DNA of 11,029 nucleotides from an uncultured Clostridia bacterium (lineage in GTDB: Bacteria; Bacillota; Clostridia; Lachnospirales; Lachnospiraceae): NCBI GenBank assembly GCA_946611595.1, contig CAMODY010000051.1, positions 1 to 11,029 on the forward strand. Direction: 5' to 3'. Shown here piece after piece: positions 6,973-11,029 of the stretch (the stretch's first letter is position 1; each line of letters opens with the position of its first letter). Both the position numbers and the translations under genes were made by a program. The notes below the pieces were generated by a model. It saw nothing but the letters and a program-made list of their open reading frames with translations. It made no database searches and was not told the origin of the DNA.

Positions 6973-8649
6973 TTATAGTTTTTTCACTATAGATTCTTTT
7001 ACTGCATGAATAAATTCTTCGGTATCTAAGACCTCCGGATTCTCAATCGTTGTAATCAGAGAAAGATCTTTGGTCATTTTACCGGATTCGATCGTTTCAA
7101 TAACAGCTTCTTCAAGCTTGGTCGCAAAATCACACAGTGCTTCATTTCCATCGATCTGTCCGCGTTTGTTCAATGCACCTGTCCATGCAAAGATTGTTGC
7201 AACAGAGTTCGTGGATGTCTTTTCCCCGTCACGGTATTTGTAGAAATGTCGCTGTACGGTTCCATGTGCTGCTTCAAACTCATAGTTTCCATCCGGCGAA
7301 ACAAGGACTGAGGTCATCATGGCAAGAGCACCAAATGCCGTTGCAACCATATCGCTCATAACATCGCCGTCATAATTCTTGCATGCCCAGATAAAGCCGC
7401 CCTCACTCTTGATCACACGTGCAACTGCATCATCGATCAAAGTGTAGAAATACTCAATTCCTGCCTTTTCAAAGGCTTCTTTGTATTCTTTATCATAGAC
7501 CTCCTGGAAAACATCCTTAAAATGATGGTCATAGATTTTAGAAATGGTATCCTTTGCAGAAAACCAAAGGCTCTGCTTTGTCTCTAATGCGTAATTAAAG
7601 CAGCTTTTTGCAAAACTTGTGATGGAAGAGTCTAAATTATGCTGTCCCTGAAGGATGCCCGGACGGTCAAATTCCTTGATCAGTTTTCTCTCTTCACTGC
7701 CATCTTCGGCCGTAAAAACAAGCTCTGCCTTTCCTTTTCCCGGAATGCTCATTTCAGAAGCGCTGTAAAGATCTCCATAGGCATGTCTTGCAATCGTGAT
7801 CGGCTTCTTCCAGGTTTTTACATAGGGATCAATGCCATTCACCATGATCGGCGCACGGAAAACCGTACCATCTAAGATTGCACGGATCGTTCCATTCGGG
7901 CTCTTATACATCTCTTTCAGATGATATTCTTCTACCCTGGCCTTATTCGGTGTGATCGTTGCGCATTTTACGCCAACGCCGTATTTCTTGATGGCTTCTG
8001 CCGCATCTTTTGTAATTTGATCTCCGGTCTCATCTCTTTTTTCGAGGCCAAGATCATAATATTCGGTCTTAAGATCAATGAAAGGAAGGAGCAATTCATC
8101 TTTGATCATCTTCCAGATCACGCGTGTCATCTCGTCGCCATCCATTTCAACGAGCGGCACCTTCATTTTGATCTTCTCGAAGTTCACTTGCTTATCACCG
8201 ATCATGCTGAATACAAACTGACCATTAGATTCCGCCATTTTATATTTCGCAGGCGCTTCTTTCTTCTCTTCTATTTTTTCCTCTGTCTCTTCTTCATTCT
8301 GATAGACCTCAAGTCCATCTATGATCGTCTGAAGATCGACGGCAGGGATTCCATCTTTCGGTATATCCTCTCCATAAAGCTTGCTCTGATCTACCAGCCA
8401 GACTCCATTTTGCATTCTGGTCAGATACTTATGATCCTGAAGCGCTTTCATGACCTTTGCGATCGTAGCTTCGCTGCAGCCAAGCTCATAGGAGATCTTT
8501 TTATACGTTCCGATAAACAAATTGGTGTTCGGATCCGTATTTGTCATGATGTACATAAAGATCTCGATCTGTCTGCGGTCCTTGATGCCAAGGCTTTTTA
8601 AACCTTTCATAAAATCTGTGTTTTTCATTTCATCTTTTTTCCGTGACAT
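6973..8649 (-). CDS. icd: Fusion of a RepL-like winged HTH domain and NADP-dependent isocitrate dehydrogenase
   Basis: 558 residues, against ~400 for the enzyme alone. Residues ~14-95 resemble the winged helix of RepL plasmid initiators: FIGTYKKISYELGCSEATIAKVM (45-67, shown in two parts as FIGTYKKIS and YELGCSEATIAKVM), then a wing and NGVWLVD. A charged linker (114-137) leads to ~158-558, a full type II isocitrate dehydrogenase. It retains the residues that bind substrate and metal in human IDH1: S250, N252, R256, R265, R288 (IDH1 R132), Y295, K366, D406, D429 and D433. R467/H468 indicate NADP use. The reaction is isocitrate to 2-oxoglutarate plus CO2, feeding glutamate synthesis. The ATG at 8649 has GAGGG 5 nt upstream, so the HTH is translated. 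It starts ~25 nt after mature rnpB. DNA binding is inferred from the fold. Confidence 0.93.
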   Translation of the reverse strand: MSRKKDEMKNTDFMKGLKSLGIKDRRQIEIFMYIMTNTDPNTNLFIGTYKKISYELGCSEATIAKVMKALQDHKYLTRMQNGVWLVDQSKLYGEDIPKDGIPAVDLQTIIDGLEVYQNEEETEEKIEEKKEAPAKYKMAESNGQFVFSMIGDKQVNFEKIKMKVPLVEMDGDEMTRVIWKMIKDELLLPFIDLKTEYYDLGLEKRDETGDQITKDAAEAIKKYGVGVKCATITPNKARVEEYHLKEMYKSPNGTIRAILDGTVFRAPIMVNGIDPYVKTWKKPITIARHAYGDLYSASEMSIPGKGKAELVFTAEDGSEERKLIKEFDRPGILQGQHNLDSSITSFAKSCFNYALETKQSLWFSAKDTISKIYDHHFKDVFQEVYDKEYKEAFEKAGIEYFYTLIDDAVARVIKSEGGFIWACKNYDGDVMSDMVATAFGALAMMTSVLVSPDGNYEFEAAHGTVQRHFYKYRDGEKTSTNSVATIFAWTGALNKRGQIDGNEALCDFATKLEEAVIETIESGKMTKDLSLITTIENPEVLDTEEFIHAVKESIVKKL

Positions 8650-8674
8650 AACACCCTCACTTAAAATGTTTATT

Positions 8675-9009
8675 GAGCGGGCCTGTAAGCCGGGTTCTGT
8701 TGAAAATGGTCATCTATCTTGCCTTGCCGTCACCAGCAAGTTCTGCGCGACCTACCCGGAAGCTCAGCGGGCCGCCTCATCGCCTCCTGTTTGGTCTTGC
8801 TTCGGATGGAGTTTACATGTGCCCTTCCTGTTACCAGCAAGGCGGTAGTCTCTTACACTGCCATTTCACCCTTACCCTTGCGGGCGGTATATTTCTGTTG
8901 CACTGGTCCTGGGATCGCTCCCGCCAGACGTTATCTGGCATCCTGCCCTGTGAAGCCCGGACTTTCCTCACCCTGACAAAAGTCAGTGGCGCGACCATTC
9001 AGCCCACTC
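8675..9009 (-). ncRNA. rnpB: RNase P RNA (rnpB), probably type A
   Basis: This is the catalytic RNA that trims the 5' leaders of tRNA precursors. Conserved blocks on the minus strand are GAGGAAAGTCCGGGCT near the 5' end, ACAGAAATATACCGCC, AGGGTGAAATGGC, GTAAGAGACTACCGCC, and ACAGAACCCGGCTTACAG near the 3' end. The ends are set by helix P1: GAGTGGGC (9009-9002) pairs with GCCCGCTC (8682-8675), giving about 335 nt. The GCAAGACCAAACAGG and CGGGTAGGTCGC segments look like type A rather than the Bacillus type B. No U-rich terminator follows P1 beyond a short ATTTT before the fusion gene. Confidence 0.96.
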
Positions 9010-9014
9010 AATAA

Positions 9015-9046
9015 ATTATATTAAACACTTTAGTTTCAATTTGCAA
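9015..9046 (-). promoter_or_regulatory. rnpB promoter
   Basis: TATAAT (9015-9020, minus strand) is a perfect -10 placed 5 nt before G9009, the first base of helix P1. The -35 is less clear: TTGCAA (9041-9046) is 20 bp from TATAAT, but 17 bp from the overlapping TAATAT (9018-9023). The weak -35 geometry and the repeats around it leave room for a regulator. This promoter may also drive the winged HTH/isocitrate dehydrogenase gene downstream. Confidence 0.65.
9022..9036. repeat. Direct repeat copy 1 in the rnpB promoter spacer
   Basis: TAAACACTTTAGTTT is repeated exactly at 9061-9075, 39 bp away. On the minus strand each copy reads AAAC-N6-GTTT with one further A, a partial dyad. This copy lies directly upstream of the -10 of rnpB. 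Confidence 0.75.
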
Positions 9047-9060
9047 TCCTAATATTGTTG

Positions 9061-9075
9061 TAAACACTTTAGTTT
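9061..9075. repeat. Direct repeat copy 2 upstream of the rnpB promoter
   Basis: Exact second copy of the 15-bp repeat at 9022-9036. It lies 9 bp past the trmK stop codon and about 50-65 bp before the rnpB start, a position suited to a DNA-binding regulator. The two copies could also be a trace of a duplication or deletion event at the trmK end. Confidence 0.7.
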
Positions 9076-9084
9076 TGCTGAAAT

Positions 9085-9573
9085 TTATCGAATTTTTATC
9101 TTCAGGATATGATAGTTTTTCTTTTTATCGTTCAGTTCTAAATCTTCGATCACTTCAAAGCCGAATTCCTTGGCAAATTCCCGAAGCAGCTCTACGTCCC
9201 TATGAGGCGACAGAATCAGTTCCTTTGCAGCAAAAACCACCTCCATATGCGCCCTTAAGATCCGGTCCATTAAGATGCCGCCCATACCTGAAATCACAAT
9301 GGAATCAACTTCTCCTGGAAGGATTTTGGTAAGCCCATCAGAAAGCCGGCATTCAATGCCATTATCCAAAAGCCCTGCCCTTTTTGCATGTTCTCTTGCT
9401 TTTTCTAACGAGCCTTCGCTTAAGTCTGCAGCAATTGCAGATGGGGAGATTTCATTGCGCAATAAATATATAGGCACATACCCGTGGTCTGTGCCTATAT
9501 CTGCTGCCCGATAGCCGGGTGTTACAAGCTCTGCAATTGTTTTTAAGCGTTTCGAAATTGCCATATCAATCAA
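9085..9573 (-). CDS. trmK: tRNA (adenine(22)-N1)-methyltransferase TrmK, short C-terminus
   Basis: 162 residues. TrmK methylates N1 of A22 in tRNA using SAM. The catalytic domain is complete in outline: AADIGTDHGYVP (23-34, SAM motif I), AADLSEGSLEKAREHA (48-63), SDGL (78-81), ISGMGG (94-99) and LSPHRDVELLREF (121-133). The family members I know are about 225-240 residues, with a C-terminal helical coiled-coil arm; here the protein stops right after the last strand (YHILKIKIR), so that arm is missing. The start is taken as TTG at 9573, which has AGGA 5 nt upstream. The ATG at 9564 is 14 nt from the same site and is the alternative. The gene overlaps the rpoD stop by 8 nt, the conserved sigA-trmK pairing of Firmicutes. 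The partner gene yqfO (DUF34/NIF3) does not follow; rnpB does. Confidence 0.88.
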   Translation of the reverse strand: MIDMAISKRLKTIAELVTPGYRAADIGTDHGYVPIYLLRNEISPSAIAADLSEGSLEKAREHAKRAGLLDNGIECRLSDGLTKILPGEVDSIVISGMGGILMDRILRAHMEVVFAAKELILSPHRDVELLREFAKEFGFEVIEDLELNDKKKNYHILKIKIR

Positions 9574-11029
9574 GGAAATCCTTCAATTTACGGCTTCTGC
9601 TCGGATGACGCAGTTTCCTTAAGGCTTTCGCTTCAATCTGTCTGATACGCTCACGTGTAACAGAAAATTCTTTTCCGACTTCCTCTAAGGTTCTTGCTCT
9701 TCCATCTTCAAGACCAAAGCGCAGTCTTAAAACTTCCTGCTCTCTGTCTGTCAGCGTTAAGAGGACCTCATTTAACTGCTCTTTCAAAAGAACAAAGGTT
9801 GCTGCATCTACCGGAGATGTAATATTTTCATCTTTGATGAAGTCTCCGAGATGGGAATCTTCCTCTTCACCGATCGGAGTCTCTAAAGATACCGGATCCT
9901 GGGAAATCTTTAAGATTTCTCTGACACGAGAGACCGGAATATCCATCTTTTCAGCGATTTCTTCATTGGTAGGTTCTCTTCCGAGTTCCTGAAGGAGCTG
10001 TCTGGAAACACGAAGCAGTTTATTGATGGTCTCAACCATATGTACCGGAATACGGATGGTACGAGCCTGATCTGCGATTGCTCTTGTGATTGCCTGACGG
10101 ATCCACCATGTTGCATATGTTGAGAATTTATAACCTTTCTTATAGTCGAACTTCTCAACCGCTTTCATAAGACCTAAGTTGCCTTCCTGGATCAGATCTA
10201 AAAGCTGCATGCCGCGTCCAACATAGCGCTTTGCAATACTTACAACAAGTCGAAGGTTCGCCTCTGCCAGTTTTGCCTTTGCCTGCTGATCACCTTTTTC
10301 CATTCTTTTGGCAAGTTCAACTTCTTCATCAGATGTAAGAAGCGGAACTTTACCGATCTCTTTCAGATACATGCGGACATGATCTTCAATATTTACATTA
10401 TTTTCGAGATCAGAAAGGTCTAAATCTACCTCTGCAAGCTCTTCATCATTTTCATTAATTTCGACATCATCATCAATATCCAGAATGATATCTTCATCGT
10501 TGATATCAGTTCTAAGAACATCAATGCCTTTGCCTTCGATATATTCAACAATACTCTCTAAGTATTCCTGATTCAGATCCATGCCAGGGAAATACTTTTC
10601 GATCTCAGCATATTCGATGACATTTTTCTTCTTTTCAGCATCCTTAACAAGCTTTGCAAGGTTTTCTTCGAAGTTGGCATTATTAATAGCCGGAGATGCT
10701 TCGCCTTCTTCTGCACCGGTATCCCAGAGGGTAACATCAACTTCGTCCTTATCTGTCGGAGCATCATTTGTTTCAGCTTCTTTCGCTTTCTTTCTGCTTT
10801 TCTTTTTGGTTTCTTTTTCCTCAGCTGCATTTTCTGCTGCCTTAGAAGCTGCTTTTTTCTTTGTCTTTGTCTCTTTAACTTCTTCTTTTACCTCTTCTTT
10901 TGCAGCTGCCTTTTTAGAAGATTTCTTTTTTGTATCTTCTGTCTTTTCAGCTGCTTTTTCAGCGGTCTTCTTAGCAGTCGTCTTTTTCTCGTCTGCTTTC
11001 TTTACTGCTTTTTTGGTATCAGCTTTTTT
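9566..11029 (-). CDS. rpoD: Housekeeping sigma factor RpoD (SigA), N-terminus outside window
   Basis: The frame is open from the stop at 9566 to the window edge: 487 residues without a start codon in the upstream part. The ATG at 10582 is internal, inside region 1.1 (EYAEIEKYFPGMDLNQEYLE). Counted from the edge, residues 1-86 are a Lys/Ala/Glu/Thr-rich low-complexity tract, 87-118 an acidic linker, and ~119-172 region 1.1. An acidic stretch is followed by region 1.2 (EDHVRMYLKEIGKVPLL), region 2 (NLRLVVSIAKRYVGRGM, LLDLIQEGNLGLMKAVEKF, STYATWWIRQAI), region 3, and region 4 (LTDREQEVLRLRFGL, VTRERIRQIEAKALRKLR). It directs RNA polymerase to TTGACA/TATAAT promoters, the type seen here. It overlaps trmK downstream; dnaG would be expected upstream. 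Confidence 0.96.
   Translation of the reverse strand, partial: KKADTKKAVKKADEKKTTAKKTAEKAAEKTEDTKKKSSKKAAAKEEVKEEVKETKTKKKAASKAAENAAEEKETKKKSRKKAKEAETNDAPTDKDEVDVTLWDTGAEEGEASPAINNANFEENLAKLVKDAEKKKNVIEYAEIEKYFPGMDLNQEYLESIVEYIEGKGIDVLRTDINDEDIILDIDDDVEINENDEELAEVDLDLSDLENNVNIEDHVRMYLKEIGKVPLLTSDEEVELAKRMEKGDQQAKAKLAEANLRLVVSIAKRYVGRGMQLLDLIQEGNLGLMKAVEKFDYKKGYKFSTYATWWIRQAITRAIADQARTIRIPVHMVETINKLLRVSRQLLQELGREPTNEEIAEKMDIPVSRVREILKISQDPVSLETPIGEEEDSHLGDFIKDENITSPVDAATFVLLKEQLNEVLLTLTDREQEVLRLRFGLEDGRARTLEEVGKEFSVTRERIRQIEAKALRKLRHPSRSRKLKDFLD

Noticed and set aside
7921..8601. Plus-strand ORF of 226 codons
   Set aside because: It lies antisense to the winged HTH/isocitrate dehydrogenase gene, is rich in Phe/Ile/Leu from reversed codons, has no recognisable family and no ribosome binding site.
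8522..9014. Plus-strand ORFs across the rnpB region
   Set aside because: These bases are the complement of RNase P RNA; conserved RNA blocks explain the sequence.
10573..10830. Minus-strand ORF of 85 codons rich in Lys/Arg
   Set aside because: It is a +1/-1 frame shadow of the rpoD N-terminal extension; the rpoD frame is open through the same bases and continues into region 1.1.
1..11029. CRISPR arrays, tRNA genes, insertion sequences, phage genes
   Set aside because: No regularly spaced repeats, tRNA-like folds, transposase motifs or integrase motifs were seen; the RepL-like domain is part of the enzyme fusion and is not accompanied by plasmid genes.

Overview
The window reads as chromosomal DNA of a low-to-mid GC anaerobic Firmicute, most likely a Clostridia/Lachnospiraceae-type bacterium. 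The evidence is AGGAGG-like ribosome binding sites, the rpoD-trmK pairing, a Firmicute RqcH (NFACT) protein, a RepL-like winged-helix domain, and the style of the proteins. No 16S sequence is present, so the taxonomic call is inference. Only the first gene is on the + strand; everything from about 993 to the right edge is transcribed leftward.

Layout, left to right: (a) the 3' part of rqcH (+, 1-933), ending at a hairpin terminator that also serves the convergent leftward operon. (b) A molybdenum block on the minus strand, which in transcription order is mobB, moaA, moaC, modA, modB, modC (6027 down to 993). It couples molybdate import (ModABC) to the first two steps of molybdopterin synthesis (MoaA, MoaC) and to MobB, the partner protein for guanine-dinucleotide cofactor formation. 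The remaining cofactor genes (moaD/moaE, mog/moaB, moeA, mobA) are not in the window. A candidate promoter with a perfect 12-bp palindrome in its spacer lies upstream of mobB. (c) A class I SAM methyltransferase of unknown substrate (6234-6944). (d) A 558-residue protein joining an N-terminal RepL-like winged helix-turn-helix to a complete NADP-type isocitrate dehydrogenase (6973-8649). (e) rnpB, the RNase P RNA (about 8675-9009), whose mature 3' end is only about 25 nt from the start codon of the fusion gene. (f) trmK (9085-9573), short at its C-terminus, overlapping the end of (g) rpoD, the housekeeping sigma factor (9566 to the window edge). RpoD carries a long Lys/Ala/Glu-rich N-terminal extension and its start lies outside the window.

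The most unusual item is the DNA-binding-domain/isocitrate-dehydrogenase fusion and its position directly behind rnpB. With so little space for its own promoter it is probably transcribed from the rnpB promoter, and that promoter region carries two exact 15-bp direct repeats. This suggests, but does not show, a trigger-enzyme arrangement in which a central metabolic enzyme regulates a promoter, possibly its own. The other genes are ordinary family members with their catalytic motifs intact.
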